The notes below the pieces were generated by a model. The model did no database searches. It was not told the origin of the DNA and saw only the letters and a list, made by a program, of their open reading frames with translations. A stretch of 64,000 bases of DNA from NCBI RefSeq assembly GCF_003367505.1, contig NZ_PXXX01000001.1, positions 62,001 through 126,000 on the forward strand, given 5' to 3'. Positions 37,003 through 46,289 of the stretch are shown here, piece by piece (position 1 is the stretch's first letter; the number at the start of each line of letters is the position of its first letter). Made by a program: the position numbers and the translations under genes. Source of the DNA: Lysinibacillus capsici. GTDB lineage: Bacteria; Bacillota; Bacilli; Bacillales_A; Planococcaceae.

Positions 37003-37485
37003 TTAGATGAAAAACTCGTAGGCTATGATGGCGATAAAAATACCCGTTAGAGCCCCAAAAAATACTTCACTTCGTTTATGGCCTAATAATGTTTTTAATT
37101 CTTCCATTTTTTCTTGTCCGTCCATCTGTGGCCATTTTTTTAAATCATGAAGCAATGTTTGGAAATCCTTACGCAGTTGATTTAAAATGGCTGCATGCTG
37201 ACCTGCTTGGTAACGAACACCACTAGCATCATACATCACGATAATGGAAAACATTGCGGCTACCGCAAAAATGGGGGATTCCAAACCCGTCTCATAGGCA
37301 ATTGAGGTTGCCAATCCAGTGACAGAAGCAGAGTGAGAACTAGGCATTCCACCTGTTGAGGTAAAAAGTCCCCATTTTACTTGTCTGGTCATTAAAAAAT
37401 GAATGGGGATTTTAACAAACTGTGCAAAGAGAACCGCAAAGAGGGCAATTAGTAATGGGGTATTGTGGAGTAAACTCAATTTCAT
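37003..37485 (-). CDS. yuiD: Acid phosphatase/PAP2-like membrane protein YuiD (DUF212)
   Basis: A 160-residue membrane protein of the DUF212 family: FTSTGGMPSSHSASVTGLA is the PAP2-like active-site segment (SxxHSA), with MYDASGVRYQAG and GHKRSEVFFGALTG. Probably acts on a lipid-linked or small phosphate at the membrane; not proven. ATG 37485 chosen with SD GAAGG; a GTG one codon earlier is possible. Divergent from pepA as in B. subtilis. Confidence 0.85.
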   Translation of the reverse strand: MKLSLLHNTPLLIALFAVLFAQFVKIPIHFLMTRQVKWGLFTSTGGMPSSHSASVTGLATSIAYETGLESPIFAVAAMFSIIVMYDASGVRYQAGQHAAILNQLRKDFQTLLHDLKKWPQMDGQEKMEELKTLLGHKRSEVFFGALTGIFIAIIAYEFFI

Positions 37486-37608
37486 CACAACCTTCGCAAA
37501 TAATTGCTTTTATTATAACATTCATTATTTTCTAAAAGAAGATATAGGCAAATATTACGCGCTTTTCAGAAACTTCGTTATAATAGTATATGGAATGGAG
37601 GAATTTAC

Positions 37609-39117
37609 ATGCATATTGTAAAAGAAGCAAAAACATTTGAAACGATTTCTACTGAACTATTAGTGGTAGGAGTCACAAAACATCGTGAACAAATGCAGGA
37701 CTGGGCAAGCTTTTCATCTTTTTACGGTGAAGCCCTTGATACATGGATTAGTGCAGGAGACGTCTCAATTGAATTAAAGAAACTAACGAAATTACCATTT
37801 GTGAAAGACCATGCTAACCTGAAACGTATTGTATTTGTAGGTTTAGATGAGCGTAAAAACCTCACAGAAGGTGATATTCGCACAGCATTTGGTTTAGTGG
37901 GAAAAGAATTAAGATCTTTAAAAGTAAAAGAGTATTCCATCTGGCTTGAATCATTTACAACAGAGTCAATTTCAACAGCAGATGTAGCATTTTTAGCAGG
38001 TGAAGGAATTGGCCTTGGCTATTATGCTGTCCCACATTATAAAACAACTTCAAACGAAGTAGATAAACGTATTGATGCTGTTCACCTTGTGACTACAGCA
38101 GAGGATTTAGATGAAGTGGTGGCAAGCTTTGAGGTAGGTGTGATTTATGCAGATGCTGTCAATGAAGCTCGTAGCTTAATTAATTTACCTCCAAACCTAC
38201 TAACAGCTACGGATTTAGCTAACTATGCACAATCTCTTGCTGTGGAATACGATTTTGAAGTAGAGATATTAGATAAAGCACAATTAGAGGAACTAGGTAT
38301 GGGTGGTATATTATGTGTTAACCAAGGCTCTTATGAAGAACCACGATTAATTACCTTAAAATATAAAGCGACTGAAGATTTTGAAGATCCAATTGGCCTT
38401 GTTGGTAAGGGTGTAACGTATGATACAGGCGGCTATTCTTTAAAACCAAAGGACTCTATGGTTGGTATGAAAGGTGATATGGGCGGTGCCGCTGCTGTAC
38501 TTGGTGCGATGAAAATTATCGGTGAATTACGTCCAAATAAAAATGTTGTAGCCGTTATCGGTTCTACAGATAATATGGTGTCTGATACAGCGTTTAAACC
38601 AGATGATGTGATTACGACGTACAGCGGAAAAACGGTAGAAGTATTAAATACGGATGCAGAAGGGCGTTTAGTTCTGGCAGATGCAACTACATATGCTAAA
38701 CAGCAAGGGGCTACATCACTGATCGATGTTGCTACTTTAACTGGAGGCGTTATTACTGCACTAGGTATGGATAAAACAGGTGCTCTTGCAAATGATGATG
38801 CATTTTTTGAAGCATTTATGGAAGCTGCAAAAGAGACCGATGAATTTGTTTGGCGTATGCCTTTAACAGAAAATGATAAAAAACGAATTCGAAAATCAGA
38901 TGTAGCTGATTTAAATAATTCACCTGGTCGTGATGGTCATATGATTTTCGGCGGCGGTTTTGTGGGCGAATTTGTTGGTGATACACCATGGATTCACCTG
39001 GATATAGCAGGCACATCTGATGCAGTAGCTGTACATGATTTAGGACCTAAGGGTGGTACTGGTGTTATGGTCCGTACACTCGCGAATTTTGTCCAACGTT
39101 TAGGGGAAGAAAAATAA
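37609..39117 (+). CDS. pepA: Leucyl aminopeptidase PepA
   Basis: A 502-residue M17 cytosol aminopeptidase. The N-terminal domain is ~165 residues; the C-terminal metallopeptidase has GKGVTYDTGGYSLKP, DMGGAAAV and the signature NTDAEGRLVLADA, which holds two metal ligands and the catalytic Arg. It removes N-terminal residues from peptides in the cytosol as a hexamer. SD GGAGG. Ends with a terminator at 39129. Confidence 0.96.
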   Translation: MHIVKEAKTFETISTELLVVGVTKHREQMQDWASFSSFYGEALDTWISAGDVSIELKKLTKLPFVKDHANLKRIVFVGLDERKNLTEGDIRTAFGLVGKELRSLKVKEYSIWLESFTTESISTADVAFLAGEGIGLGYYAVPHYKTTSNEVDKRIDAVHLVTTAEDLDEVVASFEVGVIYADAVNEARSLINLPPNLLTATDLANYAQSLAVEYDFEVEILDKAQLEELGMGGILCVNQGSYEEPRLITLKYKATEDFEDPIGLVGKGVTYDTGGYSLKPKDSMVGMKGDMGGAAAVLGAMKIIGELRPNKNVVAVIGSTDNMVSDTAFKPDDVITTYSGKTVEVLNTDAEGRLVLADATTYAKQQGATSLIDVATLTGGVITALGMDKTGALANDDAFFEAFMEAAKETDEFVWRMPLTENDKKRIRKSDVADLNNSPGRDGHMIFGGGFVGEFVGDTPWIHLDIAGTSDAVAVHDLGPKGGTGVMVRTLANFVQRLGEEK

Positions 39118-39128
39118 TAAAGTATGTC

Positions 39129-39160
39129 AATCAGCGGGAGTTTATTCTCGCTGATTTTTT
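39129..39160 (+). terminator. Intrinsic terminator of pepA
   Basis: Stem AATCAGCGGGAG / CTCGCTGATT (one bulge), six Ts. Confidence 0.88.
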
Positions 39161-39198
39161 GTGATTTATGTACTAATCCCGATGGAATAGGCATTCTA

Positions 39199-39230
39199 CA
39201 TATGATAGATGTATCTTCCTTCATACGATA
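39199..39230 (+). promoter_or_regulatory. Possible mother-cell sigma (E/K-type) -10 elements
   Basis: CATATGATA (39199) and CATACGATA (39222) both fit CATAnnnTA, the -10 of sporulation sigma-E/K promoters. The second is 22 bp before the start codon of the small protein. A matching -35 is not clear. Confidence 0.35.
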
Positions 39231-39252
39231 GAGTAAAAAGGGGAGGTAGCAT

Positions 39253-39456
39253 ATGCGCAATTTCGGAGGTTATCCAGGCGGAGGATTTGGAGGCTTTATT
39301 TGGCCATTTGGCGCACCGTTTTTTGGTGGTTTTTTAGGCAGTTTCCTTGGCTCTCAATTTAATCAATATCCTTACAATCCATATTATCCAAACTATCGAC
39401 CATATCCACCAGGTCCATATTTTCGACCAGGTCCGCGATATCGTAGACCATGGTAA
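39253..39456 (+). CDS. Small Gly/Pro/Tyr-rich protein
   Basis: A 67-residue low-complexity protein: glycine/phenylalanine-rich start (GGYPGGGFGGF), a short hydrophobic middle, then a Tyr/Pro/Arg-rich tail (YPYNPYYPNYRPYPPGPY). Very good SD GGGGAGG. Composition recalls small spore coat or surface proteins, and possible sporulation -10 elements lie upstream. The family is not recognised, so this is inference. Ends with a strong terminator. Confidence 0.65.
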   Translation: MRNFGGYPGGGFGGFIWPFGAPFFGGFLGSFLGSQFNQYPYNPYYPNYRPYPPGPYFRPGPRYRRPW

Positions 39457-39473
39457 GCACATAATTAGATCAG

Positions 39474-39510
39474 CCAGTTGTCGATCTTGATATCGACAAC
39501 TGGTTTTTAT
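39474..39510 (+). terminator. Intrinsic terminator
   Basis: Twelve-bp perfect stem CCAGTTGTCGAT / ATCGACAACTGG, 6-nt loop, TTTTTAT. Confidence 0.95.
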
Positions 39511-39538
39511 TGTGCCTAACGAAGTATCAAAATTAGTG

Positions 39539-39567
39539 TTGACAGAATATACTAAATTATTTATTAT
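39539..39567 (+). promoter_or_regulatory. Promoter of the sumT-cysI operon
   Basis: TTGACA, 17 bp, TATTAT. The inverted repeat ATTCTTA-N9-TAAGAAT (39566-39588) overlaps the -10 and start region and may be an operator. Confidence 0.75.
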
Positions 39568-39598
39568 TCTTATTATATTACTAAGAATTAAATATGTG

Positions 39599-39670
39599 GC
39601 TGACTAGCAAACTAGAGGCTTTTATTATTCATAGGCATTTTTGTGTCTAAGGATAATATTAGCCTTTTTT
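39599..39670 (+). ncRNA. Candidate attenuator leader A (sumT operon)
   Basis: GCTGA, hairpin CTAG-CAAA-CTAG, AGGC (39599-39619). GGC at 39617 also starts a terminator stem of 14 nt per arm (12 pairs), 3' arm 39651-39664, followed by TTTTTT at 39665. The two structures exclude each other. Same layout at leaders B and C. The rest of the 39457-39808 gap has only the terminator, promoter and ribosome site. Confidence 0.7.
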
Positions 39671-39808
39671 CTTTATCTTAATTTAGTAAAGGTTTTTGTA
39701 CCGAAAGCAAAGTGTCAGGTTTAGAAAATCGAGGACCCTTATTAGTAAGTTTAATCAATCTGAAATGCCATGACAACGAGGCGTAATTGACAGAAGGAGT
39801 GAGATGAA

Positions 39809-40582
39809 ATGGGGAAAGTTTATATTGTTGGTGCAGGTCCTGGAGATGTTGACCTCCTTACGATTAAAGGATTACGTTGCATTGAATGTGCAGATGTCAT
39901 TTTATATGACAGACTCATTAATAAAGAGCTATTAGCCTATGCCAAGAAAGACGCTAAATTAATCTTTTGCGGGAAATTGCCTCAGCAACATGCCATGATT
40001 CAGGAGCAAATCAACCAAACGCTTGTTGATTATGCCCAACAAGGATATGTTGTCACAAGATTAAAAGGAGGAGACCCATTTGTTTTTGGTAGAGGGGCAG
40101 AGGAGGCAGATGTGTTAGCGAAGCATCAAATTCCCTTTGAAATTGTTCCTGGTATTACGTCAGGTATAGCAGCTCCAGCATATGCAGGTATTCCTGTCAC
40201 ACATCGTAACTTAGGTTCAAGTTTTGCTATGGTTACTGGGCATATGCAGGATGGAAAAGAAGATGCTATCCGTTGGGAAAGTCTTGCAAAAGGAATTGAT
40301 ACGATTGCCATTTATATGGGTGTTGGTAATCTTCCGTATATCCGTCAACAATTACTCAAATATGGCCGTGATGAAAAAACGCCTGTGGCTGTTATTCACT
40401 GGGGAACAGTTTCTACTAAGCAAAGAACTGTTACGGGGACTTTAGCTACAATTGAGGAAATTGTGCGTACAGAAAATATTCATAACCCTAGCATTATATT
40501 AGTAGGGAAGGTTGTGACCTTAAGAGAAACCATTCATTGGTTTGAGCAAAACCCCGCACAGCCAATCCAAATAACGGGATAA
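39809..40582 (+). CDS. sumT: Uroporphyrinogen-III C-methyltransferase (SUMT)
   Basis: A 257-residue SAM-dependent enzyme that makes precorrin-2 from uroporphyrinogen III, the first step to siroheme (cofactor of CysI). Motifs: VGAGPGDVDLLT, DRLI, RLKGGDPFVFGRGAEE, VPGITSG and GIPVTHR. It is the single-domain form without a CysG-type dehydrogenase fusion. First gene of the operon, under leader A. SD GGAGTGAG. Confidence 0.93.
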   Translation: MGKVYIVGAGPGDVDLLTIKGLRCIECADVILYDRLINKELLAYAKKDAKLIFCGKLPQQHAMIQEQINQTLVDYAQQGYVVTRLKGGDPFVFGRGAEEADVLAKHQIPFEIVPGITSGIAAPAYAGIPVTHRNLGSSFAMVTGHMQDGKEDAIRWESLAKGIDTIAIYMGVGNLPYIRQQLLKYGRDEKTPVAVIHWGTVSTKQRTVTGTLATIEEIVRTENIHNPSIILVGKVVTLRETIHWFEQNPAQPIQITG

Positions 40583-40594
40583 GGTTGTGGGATT

Positions 40595-41335
40595 ATGCAG
40601 GCTATTTTATATATTGCACATGGCAGTCGTGTCAAGGAAGGTGTAGAGCAGGCCGTAAACTTTCTTCAAGGCGTACAACAAGAAGTGACAGTAGCTATTC
40701 AGGAAATATGCTTTCTAGAGCTGGCAACACCAACCATTGCAGAAGGCATTGCTAGCTGTATTCGGAAAGGGGCAACAGCGATTGCCGTAATGCCTATTCT
40801 CCTACTAGCTGCTCAACACGCAAAGCATGATATTCCGAAAGAAATGGCAAAAGCTCAAAAACTATACCCATATGTAAAGTTTACATATGGTGAGCCTCTT
40901 GGCATTCATGAACGATTAATTGACACATTACAAGCTAGGATAATAGAAAAACAGCAACCTAACAGCAATGCGAGTGTTTTACTCATAGGACGTGGGAGTA
41001 GTGATCCAGCCGTCAAGAGGGATTTAGCCAAAATTGCCAAAAGGCTACGTACTAAATATCACTATAAAACCGTTGATACATGCTTCTTATACGGAATGGG
41101 ACCAACCTTTGAAGACTGGTTACTGCAAGTTAAAGGGAAGCAACAGCAAATTTTTATTGTCCCTTATTTATTATTTACAGGCATTTTAAGACAAAGTATT
41201 GCCAAGCGATTACAAGGCTTTGACAGTCAAAACATTATGTTATGTGAAAGCTTAGGCTATGACGACAATGTGAAAAAAGTATTAGTGGAACGTATTGATG
41301 AATTACTACATTTTAAAGAGGAAGGTGTTTCGTAA
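40595..41335 (+). CDS. sirB: Sirohydrochlorin ferrochelatase SirB (CbiX-like)
   Basis: A 246-residue two-lobed CbiX/SirB enzyme that inserts Fe2+ into sirohydrochlorin to form siroheme. Seen: YIAHGSRVKEG with the metal-binding His, IAVMPILLLAAQHAKHDIP, GRGSSDPAV and IFIVPYLLFTGIL. It follows sumT by 12 bp. The dehydrogenase step between the two (SirC) is not encoded here. TAATG overlap with yezD. Confidence 0.9.
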   Translation: MQAILYIAHGSRVKEGVEQAVNFLQGVQQEVTVAIQEICFLELATPTIAEGIASCIRKGATAIAVMPILLLAAQHAKHDIPKEMAKAQKLYPYVKFTYGEPLGIHERLIDTLQARIIEKQQPNSNASVLLIGRGSSDPAVKRDLAKIAKRLRTKYHYKTVDTCFLYGMGPTFEDWLLQVKGKQQQIFIVPYLLFTGILRQSIAKRLQGFDSQNIMLCESLGYDDNVKKVLVERIDELLHFKEEGVS

Positions 41336-41484
41336 TGGTAGATAAAAGAACTGAAAATATAAATCTAGCATTAGATAATGTCCGCCAAATGTTAAATACT
41401 GTGAACCACGGATCAATTACATTGATTGTTCAAAATTCCTATGTGGTTCAGATTGAGAAAAAGGAAAAAATAAGGCTTCGATAA
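41335..41484 (+). CDS. yezD: Small YezD-like protein (DUF2292)
   Basis: A 49-residue protein just below the usual length cut-off. Reads N-terminal helix LALDNVRQMLNTVNHG then strands ITLIVQNSYVVQIEKKEKIRL, which match the YezD/DUF2292 family. YezD-like genes sit near sulfur and cysteine genes in Bacillus, from memory. Its ATG overlaps the sirB stop (TAATG), and it is followed by cysJ, so it is a true operon member. Role unknown. Confidence 0.75.
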   Translation: MVDKRTENINLALDNVRQMLNTVNHGSITLIVQNSYVVQIEKKEKIRLR

Positions 41485-41527
41485 ATTAAAAAATATGAAA
41501 TGAAGAAGATTCGTGAGGTGGCAAAGA

Positions 41528-43321
41528 TTGAAATTACAAGTAATAAACAGTCCATTTAATGAAGAGCAGGTGAAGTTATTAAACGAGCTTCTCCCTAAAT
41601 TAACAATTGAACAAAAATTTTGGCTAAACGGTTACCTAAGTGCTCCCCAAGCAACTCTTGAAGCAATTGTTGAACAGGCACCACCAGCAGCCCAGCCGAT
41701 TACCAAAACAATAACAATCTTATATGGTTCCCAAACAGGCAATAGTCAAGGATTAGCTGAAAAGTATGCAGCAGCTTTAAAAGAGCAGCAGGTAGATGTA
41801 ACTGTCTCATCATTAGGGAAATTTAAAGCTAGTAATTTAAAAAAGATCACCAATCTATTACTTATTGTGAGTACACATGGAGAGGGAGATCCACCCGATC
41901 AAGCGATACAATTCTATGAATTTTTGCATAGCAAGCGGGCGCCTAAGCTAGAACACCTACAATATTCGGTTCTTGCTTTAGGGGATAGCTCCTATGAATT
42001 TTTTTGTAAGACAGGTAAGGACTTCGATGAGCGATTTGCGCAATTAGGTGCAACAAGAATTGTTCCTCGTATAGATTGCGATGTAGATTATGATGACGCA
42101 GCTGCACAGTGGTTCTCCGCGGTTCAACAGGAATTTCTTCAGCATACAACTTCAGCAACGTCTACTTCAGCACACACCGAAGGGGCGCAAGTACTTGAAG
42201 AATCTACATATTCAAGAAAAAATCCATTTTACGCTGAAGTACTTGAAAATATAAATCTAAATGGTCGTGGCTCCAATAAAGAGACGCGTCATCTTGAATT
42301 ATCGATTGAGGGAGCTAATTTTCATTTTGAACCTGGCGATAGCATTGGCATTCTGCCAGAGAATGATGAACAATTAGTCAATGCATTGCTGACAGCACTT
42401 CAATTTGATTCGGAGACAGAAGTGACTGTTTTTGATGAAACAATAACAATAAAAGAAGCACTACAGAAAAAATTAGAAATTACGGTGTTATCTAAACCGT
42501 TACTCGAAAAAATTGCTGCTTATACAGAGCATAAAGAATTTTCTAAGCTATTTGAAGAACCAAAAGCCTGGAAGGACTATGCAAAAGGAAGAGACTTGCT
42601 CGACCTAGTAGAGGAATTTACACCATTTACTTGGAGTGCACAGCAATTTGTAGAGTTACTGCGTAAAATTCCAGCTCGACTTTATTCTATTGCTAGTAGC
42701 CAAAAGGCCAATAGCGAAGAGGTTCATTTAACGATTGGCAAGGTAAGCTATGAAACAGCAGGTAGACAACGTCTTGGTGTTTGCTCTGGAAGTGTGGCAG
42801 AACGAATACAAATAGGTGATACATTACCAATCTATGTTCATAAAAATCCGAATTTCAGATTGCCAGAGAATAATGAAACGCCAATTATTATGATTGGTGC
42901 AGGCACAGGTGTTGCACCATATCGAGCTTTTCTAGAGGAGCGAGAAGAGTTAGGGATTGAGGGGAAAGCATGGCTCATCTTTGGTGATCAGCATTTTGTT
43001 ACGGATTTCCTCTATCAAACGGATTGGCAACGTTGGCTAGCTGCTGGCACATTAAGTCACATGCATGTAGCCTTTTCACGTGATACAGACCAAAAAATCT
43101 ATGTTCAACATAAATTGCATGAAAATGCCGCAAGTTTTTATGAGTGGCTGGAGCAGGGGGCTGTCATTTATGTATGTGGTGACGAAAAATCAATGGCATC
43201 TGATGTGGATGCAACCATTCATCAAATTATTGAGCAGCAAGGACAGAAAACACCAGAGGAAGCAAAAGTCTATGTGAATGAATTAAAACAGCAAAAACGC
43301 TACCAACGTGACGTTTATTAA
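41528..43321 (+). CDS. cysJ: Sulfite reductase flavoprotein alpha subunit CysJ
   Basis: About 597 residues. N-terminal flavodoxin domain (60-205) with YGSQTGNSQGLAE, STHGEGDPPD and LALGDSSYEFF binds FMN; the FNR-like part (220-597) has RLYSIAS for FAD, GAGTGVAPYRAF and VYVCGDEKSMA-type for NADPH, ending QKRYQRDVY. It passes electrons from NADPH to CysI. TTG 41528 is chosen over GTG 41513 because the SD GAGGTGG lies between them and the resulting MKLQVINSPFN matches B. subtilis CysJ. Confidence 0.95.
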   Translation: MKLQVINSPFNEEQVKLLNELLPKLTIEQKFWLNGYLSAPQATLEAIVEQAPPAAQPITKTITILYGSQTGNSQGLAEKYAAALKEQQVDVTVSSLGKFKASNLKKITNLLLIVSTHGEGDPPDQAIQFYEFLHSKRAPKLEHLQYSVLALGDSSYEFFCKTGKDFDERFAQLGATRIVPRIDCDVDYDDAAAQWFSAVQQEFLQHTTSATSTSAHTEGAQVLEESTYSRKNPFYAEVLENINLNGRGSNKETRHLELSIEGANFHFEPGDSIGILPENDEQLVNALLTALQFDSETEVTVFDETITIKEALQKKLEITVLSKPLLEKIAAYTEHKEFSKLFEEPKAWKDYAKGRDLLDLVEEFTPFTWSAQQFVELLRKIPARLYSIASSQKANSEEVHLTIGKVSYETAGRQRLGVCSGSVAERIQIGDTLPIYVHKNPNFRLPENNETPIIMIGAGTGVAPYRAFLEEREELGIEGKAWLIFGDQHFVTDFLYQTDWQRWLAAGTLSHMHVAFSRDTDQKIYVQHKLHENAASFYEWLEQGAVIYVCGDEKSMASDVDATIHQIIEQQGQKTPEEAKVYVNELKQQKRYQRDVY

Positions 43322-43444
43322 TGGAGTTCAACACAAATTTCTCGAAAACCTTCCCTTATTAATGAGTTGATCTCTTTGTTAGCAAGTAAACCCTCAGGTA
43401 TGCCCAATACGCTGAGGTGTAATGGATTAAAGGAGCGATAAAGA

Positions 43445-45160
43445 ATGACTGAAAAAATAGTGTTACCTCCACAGCCCGGGAAACCAAGTGATGTAGAGCG
43501 TATTAAAACCGAAAGTAATTACCTACGTGGAACACTCGAACGTACCATGAATAATCCATTAAGCTCTGGTATCCCAGAGGACGATAATCGCCTTATGAAA
43601 TTTCATGGCAGTTACTTACAGGACGATCGAGATCTTCGGAATGAACGTCAGAAACAAAAGCTGGAACCGGCCTATCAATTTATGGTACGTGTACGAACAC
43701 CAGGTGGAGCAGCTACCCCAGCGCAATGGCTTGTGATGGATGAAATGGCTAGAAAGTATGGCAATGGCTCTTTAAAATTAACAACACGCCAAGCATTTCA
43801 AGTACATGGCATTTTAAAATGGAATGTTAAAAAATATATGCAGGAAATCAATGAGGTGTTATTGGATTCTCTTGCTGCATGTGGAGATGTGAACCGTAAT
43901 GTAATGTGTAATGTCAATCCAAACCAGTCTGCATTACATGAAGAGGTTTATAATTGGTCTGCAAAACTAAGTGAGCATTTACTGCCGAGAACACGCGCTT
44001 ATCATGAATTATGGTTAGATGGAGAAAAGGTAGTAGATAGTCAGGATGTAGAAATTGAACCGATTTATGGAGCTCAATATTTGCCGCGTAAATTTAAAAT
44101 TGGTATTGCGATTCCACCAAGTAATGATGTAGATGTTTTTTCACAAGATATAGGACTGATTGCCATCGTTGAAGACAATCAGCTTGTTGGTTTTAACGTA
44201 GCGGTTGGTGGAGGCATGGGCATGACACATGGTGATCATGAAACCTATCCACAGCTTGCTCGTGAAATTGGCTTTATAACGCCAGATAAATTACTAGAAA
44301 CAGCAGAAAAAATAATAACGATACAGCGTGATTATGGGAATCGCTCTGTCCGTAAAAATGCACGATTTAAATACACGATTGATGCGAGAGGACTTGAATG
44401 GTTCCAAGAAGAATTAACGCGTCGTCTAGGCTGGGAAATTCAGCAGGCTCGTCCTTATACTTTTGAGCGTACAGGTGATGAATTTGGCTGGATTAAAGGG
44501 GCAGATGGTCATTGGCATTATACGTTATTTATTCAAAATGGCCGTATAAAAGACTTTGAGGATTATCAGTTGTTAACTGGCTTACGTGAAATAGCTAAGG
44601 TGCACACGGGTGATTTTCGTTTAACACCGAACCAAAACCTAATGATTAGCAATGTAACACCCCAGAAAAAGAAACAAATAAATACGCTTATTGAACAATA
44701 CAAGCTAACAGACGGTGCGCATTATTCTGCCTTACGCCGCAATTCCATTGCCTGTGTCTCATTACCGACATGTGGCTTAGCCATGGCAGAAGCAGAACGC
44801 TATTTACCTTCTCTTATAACAAAAATTGATGCCATTATTGATGAGGCTGGCTTAAATGAAACAGAAATTGTTATTCGCATGTCTGGTTGTCCAAATGGCT
44901 GTTCACGTGCAGCAATGGGTGAAATCGGCTTTATTGGCAAAGGGCCAGGTAAATATAATATGTACCTTGGTGCAAGTTTTACAGGCAATCGCTTAAATAA
45001 AATCTATCGTGAAAATATTGGTGAGGAGGAAATTTTAGCAGAGCTACGACCAATTCTTCTGCATTTTTCAAAGGAACGTTTAGAGGGCGAACATTTTGGA
45101 GACTTTGTCATTCGTGCTAGGTATGTCACAGCTGTCTATGATGGGAGAGAATTTCATTAA
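43445..45160 (+). CDS. cysI: Sulfite reductase hemoprotein beta subunit CysI
   Basis: A 571-residue siroheme [4Fe-4S] enzyme that reduces sulfite to sulfide with six electrons from CysJ. Two ferredoxin-like/siroheme repeats; cluster Cys in SLPTCGL and [11 protein letters not shown], Arg/Lys substrate residues in [12 protein letters not shown] and LTPNQN. It uses siroheme supplied by SumT and SirB. A 123-bp gap before it contains a 6-bp hairpin but no terminator. SD AAAGGAG. Confidence 0.95.
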   Translation: MTEKIVLPPQPGKPSDVERIKTESNYLRGTLERTMNNPLSSGIPEDDNRLMKFHGSYLQDDRDLRNERQKQKLEPAYQFMVRVRTPGGAATPAQWLVMDEMARKYGNGSLKLTTRQAFQVHGILKWNVKKYMQEINEVLLDSLAACGDVNRNVMCNVNPNQSALHEEVYNWSAKLSEHLLPRTRAYHELWLDGEKVVDSQDVEIEPIYGAQYLPRKFKIGIAIPPSNDVDVFSQDIGLIAIVEDNQLVGFNVAVGGGMGMTHGDHETYPQLAREIGFITPDKLLETAEKIITIQRDYGNRSVRKNARFKYTIDARGLEWFQEELTRRLGWEIQQARPYTFERTGDEFGWIKGADGHWHYTLFIQNGRIKDFEDYQLLTGLREIAKVHTGDFRLTPNQNLMISNVTPQKKKQINTLIEQYKLTDGAHYSALRRNSIACVSLPTCGLAMAEAERYLPSLITKIDAIIDEAGLNETEIVIRMSGCPNGCSRAAMGEIGFIGKGPGKYNMYLGASFTGNRLNKIYRENIGEEEILAELRPILLHFSKERLEGEHFGDFVIRARYVTAVYDGREFH

Positions 45161-45165
45161 AAATA

Positions 45166-45207
45166 AAAACCATGTAGCAAAGAAAAATTTGCTACATGGT
45201 TTTTTAT
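45166..45207. terminator. Bidirectional terminator between cysI and cysA
   Basis: Sixteen-bp arms starting AAAACCATGTAGCAAA with 6-nt loop and A/T tracts on both sides. Confidence 0.95.
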
Positions 45208-46274
45208 ATAGAATAATCCTCAGGAATAAATACCTTTAATTGTTTCGGCTTTACAAATACCTGATCGCCCACCTTCAGTTGAAGAAGATGAAATTGTTCT
45301 TTTGATAACTCCGCTTCTAAAAATTCATCAAGATCCTCACGTCGTAGTTCAATTTGAACGATAGGTCCTAGCAAATGAATGTGGCTGATTTTAACAGGAA
45401 CTGTACCTGAAATACTTGTTTTCTCAATCTGAATATCATGTGGACGTACATAGCCTATCGCATTGTCCTCTGAATGTGTTAGGGCCTCAGGTACATCAAG
45501 TGCAACTTCACCCTGCATGAGCTTACCATTATGTAAGCGACCTTTAAATAGATTAACATTGCCCAAGAAGTCATAGACAAATGGACTTTTGGGATTTGTA
45601 TAGACCTCATCTGGACTACCAATTTGCTCGATTTTGCCATTATTCATGACCACAATGCGATCTGCAACATCGAGAGCTTCCTCTTGGTCATGTGTCACAA
45701 AAATACTTGTAATATGAAATTCATCATGTAACTTTCGAAGCCAGCGACGTAACTCCTTGCGTACTTTTGCATCGAGAGCTCCAAATGGTTCATCTAGTAA
45801 CAGTACCTTTGGCTCTACAGCAAGCGCTCTTGCCAGTGCGACACGTTGTCGTTGCCCACCTGAGAGCTGTGTTGGATATCGATCTGAGAAATTTTCAAGC
45901 TTCACAAGTTGCAATAATTCCATCACTTTATCTTTGATTTGTTGTTTTGAAGGTCTGCTTTTTCGAGGACGTACCTTCAGGCCATAAGCTACATTGTCAA
46001 AGACCGTCATATGGCGAAAAAGCGCATAATGTTGAAAGACAAAGCCCACATTGCGTTCCTTTGGATGACGATCTGTGATGGATTGACCATCAAATAAAAT
46101 ATTGCCGACATCCGTTGTTTCAAGCCCAGCAATCACACGTAATAATGAGGTTTTTCCTGATCCAGAAGGGCCAAGCAGTGCTACTAGCTCCCCAGACTGA
46201 ATATGTACGGATATATCCTCTAGTGCCTGAAAGGACCCATATTTTTTGGATACGTTTTGAATTTGTATACTCAT
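45204..46274 (-). CDS. cysA: Sulfate/thiosulfate ABC importer ATPase CysA
   Basis: A 356-residue ABC ATPase: Walker [10 protein letters not shown], signature [15 protein letters not shown], Walker [14 protein letters not shown]-loop FVTHDQEE, plus a C-terminal TOBE-like regulatory region ([21 protein letters not shown]). It powers sulfate uptake with CysT/CysW. ATG 46274 is used because AAGGAG lies 8 nt before it; the ATG at 46283 overlaps that SD. Last gene of the minus-strand operon. Confidence 0.93.
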   Translation of the reverse strand: MSIQIQNVSKKYGSFQALEDISVHIQSGELVALLGPSGSGKTSLLRVIAGLETTDVGNILFDGQSITDRHPKERNVGFVFQHYALFRHMTVFDNVAYGLKVRPRKSRPSKQQIKDKVMELLQLVKLENFSDRYPTQLSGGQRQRVALARALAVEPKVLLLDEPFGALDAKVRKELRRWLRKLHDEFHITSIFVTHDQEEALDVADRIVVMNNGKIEQIGSPDEVYTNPKSPFVYDFLGNVNLFKGRLHNGKLMQGEVALDVPEALTHSEDNAIGYVRPHDIQIEKTSISGTVPVKISHIHLLGPIVQIELRREDLDEFLEAELSKEQFHLLQLKVGDQVFVKPKQLKVFIPEDYSI

Positions 46275-46289
46275 TGAGACCATCTCCTT

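Noticed and set aside
43322..43444. Terminator between cysJ and cysI
   Set aside because: Only a CCTCAG/CTGAGG hairpin without T-run; cysJ and cysI are probably co-transcribed.
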